The notes: a model not told the origin generated them from the sequence alone. 64,000 nt of DNA from Actinospineispora spinosispora DSM 44797 (GCF_000429025.1 NZ_AUBB01000010.1:62001-126000); one strand, 5' to 3'; positions 37,499 to 45,740 are shown, counted from the first letter of the stretch. Numbers and translations are program-made.

Positions 37499-38896
37499 AT
37501 GACCTTGACCGACCACCCGATGCAGGCCGCCGAGACCGAGCGTGACCTCGCCTCGGTCGCGGCCGACCACCTGTGGATGCACTTCAGCAGGATGGGCCGC
37601 TACGCCGATCAGCCGGTGCCGATCGTCACCAGGGGAGAGGGCGTCCACCTCTGGGACGACAGGGGACGGCGCATCCTCGACGGGCTGTCCGGCCTGTTCG
37701 TGGTGCAGGTCGGTCATGGCAGGCGCGAACTGGCCCAGGTCGCGGCCAAGCAGGCCGAGGAGCTGGCCTACTTCCCGATCTGGGGCTACGCGCACCCGCA
37801 CGCCATCAAGCTCGCGGAGCGGCTCGCCGACGCGGCGCCCGGCGACCTGAACCGGGTCTTCTTCACGACCGGTGGAGGTGAAGCGGTCGAGAGCGCCTGG
37901 AAGGTCGCCAAGCAGTACTTCAAGCTCATCGGCAAGCCGCTCAAGCACAAGGTGATCAGCCGGGCGATCGCGTATCACGGCACACCCCAGGGTGCGCTGG
38001 CGATCACCGGTCTGCCGGCGATGAAGCAGGACTTCGAGCCACTCACCCCCGGCGGCCACCGCGCGCCGAACACCAACATCTACCGCGCCACCGAGCACGC
38101 CGACGACCCCGAGGCCTTCGGCCGCTGGGCCGCCGACCGCATCGAGGAAGCCATCCTGTTCGAGGGCGCCGACACGGTGGCCGCGGTGGTCCTCGAGCCG
38201 GTGCAGAACTCCGGCGGCTGTTTCACCCCGCCGCCGGGCTACTTCGCCAGGGTCCGTGAAATCTGCGACCGGCACGACGTTCTGCTGGTCTCCGATGAGG
38301 TGATCTGCGCCTTCGGGCGGCACGGTGCGACGTTCGCCTGCGAGAAGTTCGGCTACCAGCCCGACATCATCACCTGCGCGAAGGGCATGACCTCCGGCTA
38401 CAGCCCGATCGGGGCGATGATCGCCACCGACCGGATCATGGAGCCGTTCCTCGCCGACAAGGTCGCCTTCCCGCACGGCTACACCTTCGGTGGGCACCCG
38501 GTGTCCTGTGCCGTGGGACTGGCCAACCTGGACCTCATGGAGCGCGAGGGCCTCAACCAGCGGGTACTCGACAACGAGCAGGCCTTCGGGGACACCCTGC
38601 GCACCCTGCTGGACCTGCCGATCGTCGGCGACGTGCGCGGCGACGGCTACTTCTGGGCCGTCGAGCTGGTCACCGACAAGGCGACCAAGAAGACCCTCGA
38701 CGCGGCCCAGCGCGAGCGGGTGATCGCCAACTTCCTGCCCGGCGCCCTGTTCGAGAACGGCCTCTACTGCCGCCCCGACGCCCGGGGCGACGCGGTGGTC
38801 CAGCTGGCGCCCCCGCTGATCTGTGGCCAGCAGGAGTTCGACGAGATGACCCAGATCCTCCGCCACACCCTGACCGAGGCCACAGGCCTGCTGTAG
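37499..38896 (+). CDS. Class III (omega) PLP aminotransferase
   Basis: 465 residues. Class III signatures: LDGLSGLFVVQVGHGRRELA, FFTTGGGEAVESAWKVAKQY for phosphate binding, VVLEPVQNSGGCFTPPPGYF, LLVSDEVICAFGRHG with the PLP-stacking Asp, and ITCAKGMTSGYSPIGAM with the Schiff-base Lys. Amino donors in the family are omega-amino acids, putrescine-like amines or beta-alanine, with pyruvate as acceptor. Operonic with ald and probably controlled by the divergent PucR protein. A structured repeat follows 9 nt after the stop. Confidence 0.9.
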   Translation: MTLTDHPMQAAETERDLASVAADHLWMHFSRMGRYADQPVPIVTRGEGVHLWDDRGRRILDGLSGLFVVQVGHGRRELAQVAAKQAEELAYFPIWGYAHPHAIKLAERLADAAPGDLNRVFFTTGGGEAVESAWKVAKQYFKLIGKPLKHKVISRAIAYHGTPQGALAITGLPAMKQDFEPLTPGGHRAPNTNIYRATEHADDPEAFGRWAADRIEEAILFEGADTVAAVVLEPVQNSGGCFTPPPGYFARVREICDRHDVLLVSDEVICAFGRHGATFACEKFGYQPDIITCAKGMTSGYSPIGAMIATDRIMEPFLADKVAFPHGYTFGGHPVSCAVGLANLDLMEREGLNQRVLDNEQAFGDTLRTLLDLPIVGDVRGDGYFWAVELVTDKATKKTLDAAQRERVIANFLPGALFENGLYCRPDARGDAVVQLAPPLICGQQEFDEMTQILRHTLTEATGLL

Positions 38897-38904
38897 CCCC
38901 TTTT

Positions 38905-39021
38905 CGTGAGTGGGAAGGCCGTCTACCCCGAAGGGGCGCGAAGCGTAGCCGGAGTGGGCACTCACGACAGCTTTTCCGTCGTGAGGGTCCAGTCCGGCTA
39001 TAGGCGGCCTTCCCACTCACG
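38905..39021. repeat. Two-stem palindromic element, copy 1
   Basis: 117 nt. Outer stem: 17 bp perfect, CGTGAGTGGGAAGGCCG with CGGCCTTCCCACTCACG. Inner stem: 19 nt ending GCACTCACGAC on the left, 16 of 19 paired; 9-nt loop. A CTA/TAGC junction on the left arm carries two small hairpins (CCCC-GAA-GGGG and CGC-GAA-GCG), while the right arm has only CTATAG. It lies 9 nt after the aminotransferase stop. Orientation is opposite to copies 2 and 3. Confidence 0.9.
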
Positions 39022-39109
39022 AGTCGACGGCGAAGCCGAGATGCCTTGGACTCAGCCACAGCGTCTGTGGTCCCGACCGCGTGCCAAGAGTGCGCGGCCT
39101 CGGGGTTCT
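39022..39109. other. 88-nt spacer between two structured repeats
   Basis: No open frame, promoter or repeat was recognised here. The whole 38897-39221 gap between the aminotransferase and dtd is taken up by the two palindromic elements and this spacer. Confidence 0.6.
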
Positions 39110-39226
39110 CGTGAGTGCTGAGGCCGCCTATAGCCGGTCTAGGCACTCACGACGAAAAGCGTGTCGTGAGTGCCTAGACCGGCTACGCTTCGCGCCCCTT
39201 CGGGGTAGACGGCCTCATCACTCACG
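39110..39226. repeat. Two-stem palindromic element, copy 2
   Basis: 117 nt. Outer stem CGTGAGTGCTGAGGCCG pairs with the right end with one mismatch. Inner stem CGGTCTAGGCACTCACGAC pairs perfectly (19 bp) around a 9-nt loop. The side hairpins CGC-TTC-GCG and CCCC-TTC-GGGG are on the right arm. Its last bases include the dtd stop codon (39222-39224, minus strand). Confidence 0.9.
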
Positions 39227-39665
39227 AGGTGTTCGGGGCCTCGGATTCGATCAGGACCGTGAAGGGGCCGTCGTTGAGTGACTCGACGGCCATCTCTGCT
39301 CTGAAGCGGCCGGTCTCGACCTTGGCTCCCCGGTCGCGAAGCAGTTGGACGACCAGGTCGACGAGTGGCTCGGCGTCCTCGGGGGCGGCGGCCGCCGACC
39401 AGGAGGGGCGTCTGCCCTTGCGGGTGTCTCCGTAGAGGGTGAACTGGCTGACCACGAGCAGCGGCGCCCCCGCGTCGGCGCAGGACTGTTCGTCGCGCAG
39501 CAGGCGCAGCTCGTGCAGCTTGCGTGCGACGACCTCCGCCTGCGCGGGGCCGTCCGTGCGGCGCACACCGAGCAGCACCAGCAGCCCAGGTTCGTCGATC
39601 TGTCCTACCACCTCGCCGTCGACGCGGACCGACGCCCGGGTGACTCTGGCGGCGACCGCCCTCAC
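39222..39665 (-). CDS. dtd: D-aminoacyl-tRNA deacylase
   Basis: 147 residues from GTG 39665. Removes D-amino acids mischarged on tRNA. The two family motifs are present: VVSQFTLYGDTRKGRRPSW and near the C-terminus SLNDGPFTVLIES (usually NxGPVT). The N-terminus is VRAVAARVTRASVRVDG, which fixes the start; the longer open frame is antisense or overlaps the upstream gene. The GTG overlaps the methyltransferase stop by 4 nt (GTGA). The stop codon lies inside a structured repeat. Confidence 0.93.
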   Translation of the reverse strand: MRAVAARVTRASVRVDGEVVGQIDEPGLLVLLGVRRTDGPAQAEVVARKLHELRLLRDEQSCADAGAPLLVVSQFTLYGDTRKGRRPSWSAAAAPEDAEPLVDLVVQLLRDRGAKVETGRFRAEMAVESLNDGPFTVLIESEAPNTS

Positions 39666-41170
39666 CGGAGGTCCGACGGCACGAGCAGACCGTGACGTAC
39701 CAGCTCGCGGACGGCGGGGAGGCTCGCCGCCGTCAGCTCGCCGACCGGGCGGTCGTGTGCGAACGACAACAGCTCCAGCAGCTCCTCCAGCGGGAGCTGG
39801 CCCTGACAACCGGCGAGCAGCGCGGTCGCGGGTTCGTCCAGCTCGTGGCGCCAGCCGGGGCCGTCCATCCGGCGCACCGCGCGGTGCACGGTCTCCCAGC
39901 CCTGCTCACCAGGTGTGCTGGCCTGTTCGAGGATCACACTCGGTGCGACCGCCAGCCGGGCGCCCAGCAGCGCCTCGTCGGCGGAGTGCCGGCGCAGCCA
40001 GTCGATGCGGTCGAGCCAGCCCTCGGCTTCGATCCCGAGCGGGTCGACGATCGCGTCCCGTACGTCCTCGCACAGCACGGTGGCGTCGGTGGCGCTGGTG
40101 CGGCGCAGGGTGATGAAACCGAAACCGACGGCCTCCACCCGGTGCGAGTCGAACCAGGCCAGCCACTCCTCGGCCTCGCGCCGTCCCCCGGGGGAGGCCG
40201 GGTCGATGCCGGAGTCGCGCAGCCACGTCCCGACATAGAGCGCGGGGTCGGCTTCCTCACGCTGTACGAACCACGCGTCGACGCCGCCACCGGCGGGCAG
40301 CCAGGACGCGACCCGGTCCGGCCAGTCCTCGCCACGCACGTGCAGCCAGCACGCCAGCAGCTGCGCGACACCGTTGTCGGTCAGCAGGCCGGGCAGTGAG
40401 CCGACCAGCCTGGCCGCGATCCCGTCGCCGGCGAGGCCGGAGTCACGGTAGGTGTGCCGGACCCTGGGCGGGCCGACCACGAACGGCGGATTGGTCACGA
40501 TCTGGTCGAACCGCTCGCCCGCGACCGGTTCGAGCCACGACCCGCCGCGCAGGTCCACCTCGACGCCGCTCAGCGCGAAGCCGGCCGCCGCGAGCGCCAG
40601 GGCGCGAGGGTTCACATCGGTCGCCACCAGGGAGTCCGCGTGCCGGCTGGCGTGCAGCGCCTGCACACCACAACCGGTACCCAGGTCGAGCAGCCGGGCG
40701 GCCGGGCGGCGGATGGTCGCCGACGCGAGGCTCAGCGACGCCTGGCCGACCCCGAGGACGTGGTCGCCGTGCAGCGACCGGGCCGCACCGGCGATCCGGT
40801 CCAGGTCGGAGACCACCCACCACGAGCCGTCCTCGTCACCGTGCGGCCGCACGTCCAGTGCGGCCGCGACCTCGTCGTCCGACGTGGCCCGCAGCAGCCC
40901 GGCGGCCACCGCGTCGGACAGCTCGACCGGCCCGAGCGCCTTGGCGACCTCGACACCCGGCTCGGAGTCCCCGAGCAGGAACAACCGCACCAACGTGCCG
41001 AGGGCACCGCCGTCCCGGCTGGCCAGTCTCGCCGGCACCGGTTCGTCGCGGCCCAGTGCGTTGTGCGCGGCCTCACCGAGCAGCGCGGGCACCCCGTCCA
41101 CGTCGTAGCCGGCACGGTCGAACGCCTCGCGCAGGCCGGCGCACAGTGCCGGAGTCAGATCGAGAGCCAT
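39662..41170 (-). CDS. Class I SAM-dependent methyltransferase, HemK/PrmC-like NPPF type
   Basis: 502 residues, ATG 41170. The SAM-binding motif LLDLGTGCGVQALHAS (about residue 160) and the catalytic IVTNPPFVVG motif mark an N-methyltransferase of the HemK/RsmC type acting on a glutamine or an exocyclic base amine. The first 150 residues look like a winged-helix accessory domain (VRLFLLGDSEPGVEVAKALGP). About 220 residues of an additional domain follow the catalytic core; the architecture is common in actinobacteria and without firm function. Coupled to dtd by a 4-nt overlap and divergent from the HhH gene. Confidence 0.83.
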   Translation of the reverse strand: MALDLTPALCAGLREAFDRAGYDVDGVPALLGEAAHNALGRDEPVPARLASRDGGALGTLVRLFLLGDSEPGVEVAKALGPVELSDAVAAGLLRATSDDEVAAALDVRPHGDEDGSWWVVSDLDRIAGAARSLHGDHVLGVGQASLSLASATIRRPAARLLDLGTGCGVQALHASRHADSLVATDVNPRALALAAAGFALSGVEVDLRGGSWLEPVAGERFDQIVTNPPFVVGPPRVRHTYRDSGLAGDGIAARLVGSLPGLLTDNGVAQLLACWLHVRGEDWPDRVASWLPAGGGVDAWFVQREEADPALYVGTWLRDSGIDPASPGGRREAEEWLAWFDSHRVEAVGFGFITLRRTSATDATVLCEDVRDAIVDPLGIEAEGWLDRIDWLRRHSADEALLGARLAVAPSVILEQASTPGEQGWETVHRAVRRMDGPGWRHELDEPATALLAGCQGQLPLEELLELLSFAHDRPVGELTAASLPAVRELVRHGLLVPSDLR

Positions 41171-41251
41171 GCCCGTGATCCTGTCATCAGCCCCGGTGGG
41201 ACCAGGCGTGCGGTCGACGACGGGCGGCGGTGGTCGTGGGATGCTGGACCC

Positions 41252-41830
41252 ATGACGAAGGTGTTGTGTCTGGCGCAGGATCCGTCGGCGGACGACCTGC
41301 TCACCAGCAGTCCGCTCGCCTTGTTGTTCGGAATGTTGCTCGACCAACAGATTCCGATGGAGAAGGCGTTCCGAGGCCCCAAGGATCTCGCGGACCGGAT
41401 GGGCACGCTGGACGTCCGGCAGGTCGCGGACACCGACCCCGAGGCGTTCGCGGCGCTGGTGGCGCAGCGGCCCGCGATCCACCGGTTCCCCGGTTCGATG
41501 GCGAAGCGGCTGCAGACCCTCGCCCAGTACCTGATCGAGCACTACGACGGCGACGTCGCGACCATCTGGACGCGGGACGAACCGGACGGTGCCGAGGTGC
41601 TGCGCAGGCTCAAGGCGCTGCCCGGTTTCGGGGAGCAGAAGGCGAAGATCTTCCTCGCGTTGCTGGGCAAGCAGCGGGAGGTCACGCCCCGGGGATGGCG
41701 CGAGGCCGCCGGCACCTACGGCGAGGACGGCGCGCGCCGTTCCGTCGCCGACGTCGTCGACCAGCAGACCCTCGGTGAGGTCAGGGCCTACAAGCAGCAG
41801 ATGAAGGCCGCGGCCAAGGCCAAGGGGTGA
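41252..41830 (+). CDS. HhH-GPD superfamily base-excision-repair-like protein
   Basis: 192 residues from ATG 41252; the open frame upstream is antisense to the methyltransferase. FGMLLDQQIPMEKAFRGP and the helix-hairpin-helix LKALPGFGEQKAKIFLALLGKQ resemble EndoIII/AlkA-type glycosylases. The Asp that acts in catalysis and the [4Fe-4S] cysteines are not recognisable after the hairpin (REVTPRGWREAAGTYGEDG). The family is widespread in actinobacteria and may bind damaged DNA without the usual glycosylase chemistry, or use another residue. Function uncertain. Confidence 0.75.
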   Translation: MTKVLCLAQDPSADDLLTSSPLALLFGMLLDQQIPMEKAFRGPKDLADRMGTLDVRQVADTDPEAFAALVAQRPAIHRFPGSMAKRLQTLAQYLIEHYDGDVATIWTRDEPDGAEVLRRLKALPGFGEQKAKIFLALLGKQREVTPRGWREAAGTYGEDGARRSVADVVDQQTLGEVRAYKQQMKAAAKAKG

Positions 41831-41882
41831 TCTGAGGGGCGAAGTGGGATGATGGCGGCACAACAAGGGTGGGAGATGCGTC

Positions 41883-42197
41883 ATGAAGAACTCTGAACCG
41901 GAGGACGCACCGGCCCTCATCACCGACGCGCCCACGCCGTACGAGGAAGAGTTCGCGGCCCGGCGTCGTCGGTACTCGATCATGATGTCCATGCGGGTGC
42001 CGTGTCTGGTGTTGGCGGCCGTGTTCTATCAGACCCCGTGGCTCGCGGCGGCACTGATCATTCTGTCGATCCCGCTGCCGTGGTGCGCGGTGCTGATCGC
42101 GAACGACCGGCTGCCGCGCAAGTCCTCGGCGTTCCGTCGGTTCGACACCGACAAGAAGGAACTCGAACCGGGCGATCACCGGGTCATCGACGGCTGA
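41883..42197 (+). CDS. DUF3099 small membrane protein
   Basis: 104 residues. Charged N-terminus (YEEEFAARRRRYSIMMSMRV), two closely spaced membrane helices (VPCLVLAAVFYQTPWLAAAL and ILSIPLPWCAVLIAN), and a basic cytoplasmic tail RLPRKSSAFRRFDTDKKELE. This is the actinobacterial DUF3099 pattern; the function is unknown. It is followed after 52 nt by the DUF3039 gene. Confidence 0.8.
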   Translation: MKNSEPEDAPALITDAPTPYEEEFAARRRRYSIMMSMRVPCLVLAAVFYQTPWLAAALIILSIPLPWCAVLIANDRLPRKSSAFRRFDTDKKELEPGDHRVIDG

Positions 42198-42249
42198 GAA
42201 ACTCCTCCCCTCCTGGCGGTGGCCGGGAGTGCAGCGGCATCATGGACCG

Positions 42250-42504
42250 GTGAGCACCTCGACGCAGACCCGGCCCGATGTCGACACCCGCCCGGAGGGC
42301 ACCGACTCCACGGGTGACGACACCCCGAAGATGTTCCACTACGTCCGCAAGAACAAGATCGCGGAGAGCGCGGTCCTTGGCAACATGGTGGTGGCACTGT
42401 GCGGTGAGACCTTCCCGGTCACCCGCTCGCCCAAGCCCGGTTCCCCGGTGTGCCCGGACTGCAAGAAGATCTTCGAGTCCCTGCCGCCCGGCGGCGAGGA
42501 GTAA
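42250..42504 (+). CDS. DUF3039 small zinc-ribbon-like protein
   Basis: 84 residues from GTG 42250 (MSTSTQTRPDVDTRPEG); an ATG 21 nt upstream adds an unlikely extension. The conserved core is FHYVRKNKIAESAVLGNMVVALCGETFP followed by CPDCKKIFESLPPG, shown here in two pieces. One CxxC with a preceding Cys suggests a metal site. The family is actinobacterial and uncharacterised. Converges with the YihY gene. Confidence 0.82.
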   Translation: MSTSTQTRPDVDTRPEGTDSTGDDTPKMFHYVRKNKIAESAVLGNMVVALCGETFPVTRSPKPGSPVCPDCKKIFESLPPGGEE

Positions 42505-42512
42505 CCGGGCGG
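42484..42512. terminator. Hairpin at the DUF3039 stop codon
   Basis: CCGCCCGG (42484-42491) and CCGGGCGG (42505-42512), 8 bp with a 13-nt loop that holds the stop codon; lies between two convergent genes. Confidence 0.45.
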
Positions 42513-42521
42513 ACCCAACGG

Positions 42522-43526
42522 CTACGGCGCGGGCGCGTCGTTCTGCTCGACGCCGAGCCGTTCGGCCATCTGGCGCAGACCCAGGAGGCGCTGGAGCCGG
42601 TGTCGGCGCTGCGTCGGTGACACCGGCCAGACCTCCTGGATCGCGTTGTTGAGCTGCGCGCCGAGTACGACGGCGAAGCCGATCAGGAATGCGAACAGCA
42701 GCAAGGCGATCGGGGTCGCGAGCGCACCGTAGGTGTAGCCGGTGTTGGCCAGGGCGCCGATGTAGATCCGCAGCCCTGTGGTCGACACGACGAACACCAC
42801 CATGGCCAGCGCGGCACCCGGCAGTAGCCGCCACCAGGGCAGGCTCAGCGGCAGCGCGGCCTTGTACAGCGTCGTCAGGCCGAGCACCAGCACGACGACG
42901 ACCACCGGGTAGTAGAACGTGTTGATCAGGCTCAGCACGGCCGGTGTCCACGACGTCGGCAGGACCCGCCCCAGCAGCTCCGGGCCCAGCGTCAGCAGCG
43001 GCAGGGTGACCACCGCGAGCACGAGCGCCACGATGTAGATGAGCAGCGCGAACACCCGCTGCCACACCGGATGGCGCACGCTGTACTGCTCGTGCGCGAA
43101 GGTGATCGAGTCGACCAGTGACGAGATGGCCGAGGAGCCGGCGAACAGCGCGATCGGGAAGCCGATCGAGATGATGTCGGCCCGGCCCTTGCTCAGGATG
43201 TCCACGACCGTCGGTTCGATGAACTGGCTGACGACCTCGTGGTTGAAGATCGTGTCGGCGAACCGGATGATGCCGTGCTGGACCGTGGTGATCGACTCCG
43301 GTCCGAACCACCCGGCCACGTAACCCATGCTGCCGAGCAGACCGAGCAGCAGCGGCGGCAGCGACAGGGTCTCCCAGTAGGCGGCCTGTGCCGCCATCGC
43401 GAAGATTCCGTCGTCCCACGACTTGGACAGGGTTCGCGCCGTGAGTCTGCGCACGGGCGATCCGGTGGTCGGTAACGGCTCCCGGGTCGCCCCGTCACCG
43501 TCCTCATCGCGCGGCTGCGTTCTCAT
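42522..43526 (-). CDS. YihY/BrkB-family inner membrane protein
   Basis: 334 residues, six predicted membrane helices. Typical BrkB segments: FAMAAQAAYWETLSLPPLLLGL near residue 42 and FPIALFAGSSAISSLVDSITFAHEQ in the middle (both shortened in mind to family landmarks), then YTYGALATPIALLLFAFLIG and VVLGAQLNNAIQEVWP at the C-terminus. The family was once called ribonuclease BN; that activity is not supported for it, and its transport or structural function is unknown. Monocistronic. Confidence 0.88.
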   Translation of the reverse strand: MRTQPRDEDGDGATREPLPTTGSPVRRLTARTLSKSWDDGIFAMAAQAAYWETLSLPPLLLGLLGSMGYVAGWFGPESITTVQHGIIRFADTIFNHEVVSQFIEPTVVDILSKGRADIISIGFPIALFAGSSAISSLVDSITFAHEQYSVRHPVWQRVFALLIYIVALVLAVVTLPLLTLGPELLGRVLPTSWTPAVLSLINTFYYPVVVVVLVLGLTTLYKAALPLSLPWWRLLPGAALAMVVFVVSTTGLRIYIGALANTGYTYGALATPIALLLFAFLIGFAVVLGAQLNNAIQEVWPVSPTQRRHRLQRLLGLRQMAERLGVEQNDAPAP

Positions 43527-43828
43527 GACACGGCCAGTGTGCCCCGGCGAGCCCGATTCATCGAGTTACACGCCAGGACGCGCCGAGGAAACCCCGGGAA
43601 GCGGTCCCGGGCAGGGGAGCACGACGCTCGGCGGGACCCAGAGCCGGGCACTGAATCTCCCGCCTCGGGAACGCTCTAAACTCTCCTTACCTTCGTCGCT
43701 CCCTACCGGTGTGTCTCTCCCGCCGCGATCGTCGAGCGAAGGCGTGTTGGTCAGTGTCCTGGCGTGGCAGCGCAGCCACGTCGTGACGCGGTCGTGTCCT
43801 GCCTGGTCACGCAGCGGAGAGGAGTCGT
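43527..43828. other. 302-nt gap between YihY and helicase genes
   Basis: Diverging genes. The middle is relatively A/T-richer and pyrimidine-rich (around 43675-43730) and probably holds promoters for both. No clear -35/-10 pair, repeat or short gene could be assigned. Confidence 0.4.
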
Positions 43829-45571
43829 GTGTCCGAGCCCGTCTCAGGAACACCGAGCCAGAAGACCCCAGGACTGCGGAGTTGGCAGCGTCGAGCACTG
43901 ACCCGCTACCTGACGGCCAAGCCACGGGACTTCCTCGCCGCGGCGACCCCGGGCGCGGGTAAGACCACTTTCGGGCTACGGATCGCCGCCGAGCTGATGG
44001 CCGACCGCACCGTGAGTGCGGTGACCGTGGTCACACCGACCGAGCATCTGAAGTACCAGTGGGCGGAAGCGGCGGCCCGCGCCGGCATCGCGCTGGACCC
44101 CGAGTTCCGCAACACCAGCGGCGCCACGTCGTCGGCCTATCAGGGTGCTGTTCTGACCTACGCGCAGGTCGCGGCCCACCCTGTGCTGCACCGCGCCCGC
44201 ACCGAGGCGCGACGGACCCTGGTCATCCTGGACGAGGTGCACCACGCGGGTGACGCGAAGTCCTGGGGTGACGCGGTCCGCGAGTCGTTCGAGCCCGCCA
44301 CGCGGCGGCTGGCGCTCACCGGGACCCCGTTCCGGTCGGACGACAACCCCATCCCGTTCGTGACCTACGAGCCGGACGGTGAGGGCGTCCTGCACAGCAA
44401 GGCAGACCACTCCTACGGCTATTCCGACGCGTTGCGCGACGGGGTCGTGCGGCCGGTGGTCTTCCTCGCCTACTCGGGTCAGGCCAGCTGGCGGACCAGC
44501 GCGGGCGAGGAGTTCACCGCCCGGCTGGGTGAACCGCTCACCGCGGAGCAGACGGCGCGCGCGTGGCGCACCGCGCTGGACCCGGCGGGCGAATGGATCT
44601 CCTCGGTGCTCGCCGCGGCCGACACCCGGCTCTCCCAGCTGCGTGCCGGGGGTGTGCCGGACGCGGGCGGCCTGCTGATCGCCACCGACCAGACCACCGC
44701 CCGTGCGTACGCGGCGCTGTTGACCCGGCTGACCGGGGTGCCGCCGGTGCTGGTGCTGTCCGACGAAGCAGGCGCCTCGGCCCGCATCGCCTCGTTCGGG
44801 GCGTCGAACGAACGCTGGCTGGTCGCGGTGCGGATGGTGTCCGAGGGCGTCGACGTGCCGAGGCTGGCGGTCGGTGTCTACGCGACGAGCGCTTCGACGC
44901 CGCTGTTCTTCGCCCAGGCCGTCGGCCGGTTCGTCCGGGCACGGCGTCCGGGGGAGACGGCGAGTGTCTTCCTGCCGAGTGTCCCGGCCCTGCTGGAGCT
45001 GGCCTCGGGGCTGGAGAAGCAACGCGACCACGCGCTGGGCAAACCGGACCGCCCGAAGGAGGGCTGGGACGACGAGCTGCTCGCGCAGGCGCAGGCGCAG
45101 CGCGACGAGCCAGGTGAGGACGAGAAGGCGTTCACCTCGTTGGGTGCCGACGCCGAACTCGATCAGGTGATCTACGACGGTGCCTCGTTCGGCACCGCCG
45201 CGTTCGCCGGGTCCGACGAGGAACAGGAGTACCTCGGCCTACCGGGTCTGCTGGAGCCTGACCAGGTGCGGGCACTGTTGCAGCAACGTCAGCAGCAGCA
45301 GGTCGCGGATCGGACCACGGCGGCTGCTTCGGCCGCTGCCGCCGCTCCCGCGCGGTCCTCGGTCGCCGAACGGCCCGAGTCGATGCATCAGCGGCTGTCG
45401 GGGCTGCGCAAGGAGCTGAACACGCTCGTCGCGCTGCATCATCACCGCACCGGTAAGGCGCACGGGATCATCCACGGGGAGCTGCGGCGCTCCTGTGGTG
45501 GGCCGCCCACCGCCATGGCGAGTGTGGAGCAGCTGGAGGAGCGGATCGCGGCCCTTCGTACCTGGCGGTGA
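43829..45571 (+). CDS. Superfamily 2 DEAD/DEAH-box helicase
   Basis: 580 residues, GTG start behind GGAGAGGAG. Helicase motifs in order: Q-like RSWQRRALTRYL, Walker A AATPGAGKTTFGLRIA (I), VTVVTPTEHLKYQWAEAA (Ia), DEVHHAGD (II, DEVH), LALTGTPFRSDDNPIPFV (III), and ASNERWLVAVRMVSEGVDVPRLAV plus AQAVGRFVRARRPGET (V and VI, arginine finger). The 200-residue C-terminal part is acidic, then Gln/Ala-rich (LLQQRQQQQVADRTTAAASA). Such UvsW/RadD-like helicases unwind DNA or RNA in repair; the substrate is unknown. Found next to the DUF7455-sigA region. Confidence 0.88.
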   Translation: MSEPVSGTPSQKTPGLRSWQRRALTRYLTAKPRDFLAAATPGAGKTTFGLRIAAELMADRTVSAVTVVTPTEHLKYQWAEAAARAGIALDPEFRNTSGATSSAYQGAVLTYAQVAAHPVLHRARTEARRTLVILDEVHHAGDAKSWGDAVRESFEPATRRLALTGTPFRSDDNPIPFVTYEPDGEGVLHSKADHSYGYSDALRDGVVRPVVFLAYSGQASWRTSAGEEFTARLGEPLTAEQTARAWRTALDPAGEWISSVLAAADTRLSQLRAGGVPDAGGLLIATDQTTARAYAALLTRLTGVPPVLVLSDEAGASARIASFGASNERWLVAVRMVSEGVDVPRLAVGVYATSASTPLFFAQAVGRFVRARRPGETASVFLPSVPALLELASGLEKQRDHALGKPDRPKEGWDDELLAQAQAQRDEPGEDEKAFTSLGADAELDQVIYDGASFGTAAFAGSDEEQEYLGLPGLLEPDQVRALLQQRQQQQVADRTTAAASAAAAAPARSSVAERPESMHQRLSGLRKELNTLVALHHHRTGKAHGIIHGELRRSCGGPPTAMASVEQLEERIAALRTWR

Positions 45572-45612
45572 GTGGGTGGCCGGCGGTTCGTGGGTGGCTG
45601 GGTTTACTACCT

Positions 45613-45731
45613 CGTGAGTGGCAAGTGGTCCTATAGCAACCCTGGGCACTCACGACGATAAAGCTGTCGTGAGTGCCCAGGGTTGCTACGCCTTCGGCGC
45701 CCCTTCGGGGTAGAACCACTTGCCACTCACG
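45613..45731. repeat. Two-stem palindromic element, copy 3
   Basis: 119 nt, starting 42 nt after the helicase stop. Outer stem 17 bp perfect (CGTGAGTGGCAAGTGGT with ACCACTTGCCACTCACG). Inner stem 19 bp perfect (AACCCTGGGCACTCACGAC) with a 9-nt loop. The right arm carries two 11-nt side hairpins, CGCC-TTC-GGCG and CCCC-TTC-GGGG, between TAG and GCTA; the left arm lacks them. Same orientation as copy 2. Confidence 0.92.
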
Positions 45732-45740
45732 GGAAAGACA

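Noticed and set aside
38905..45731. CRISPR array suggested by repeated CGTGAGTG/CACTCACG blocks
   Set aside because: Repeats are inverted pairs within 117-119-nt palindromes, not equally spaced direct repeats, and there are no cas genes.
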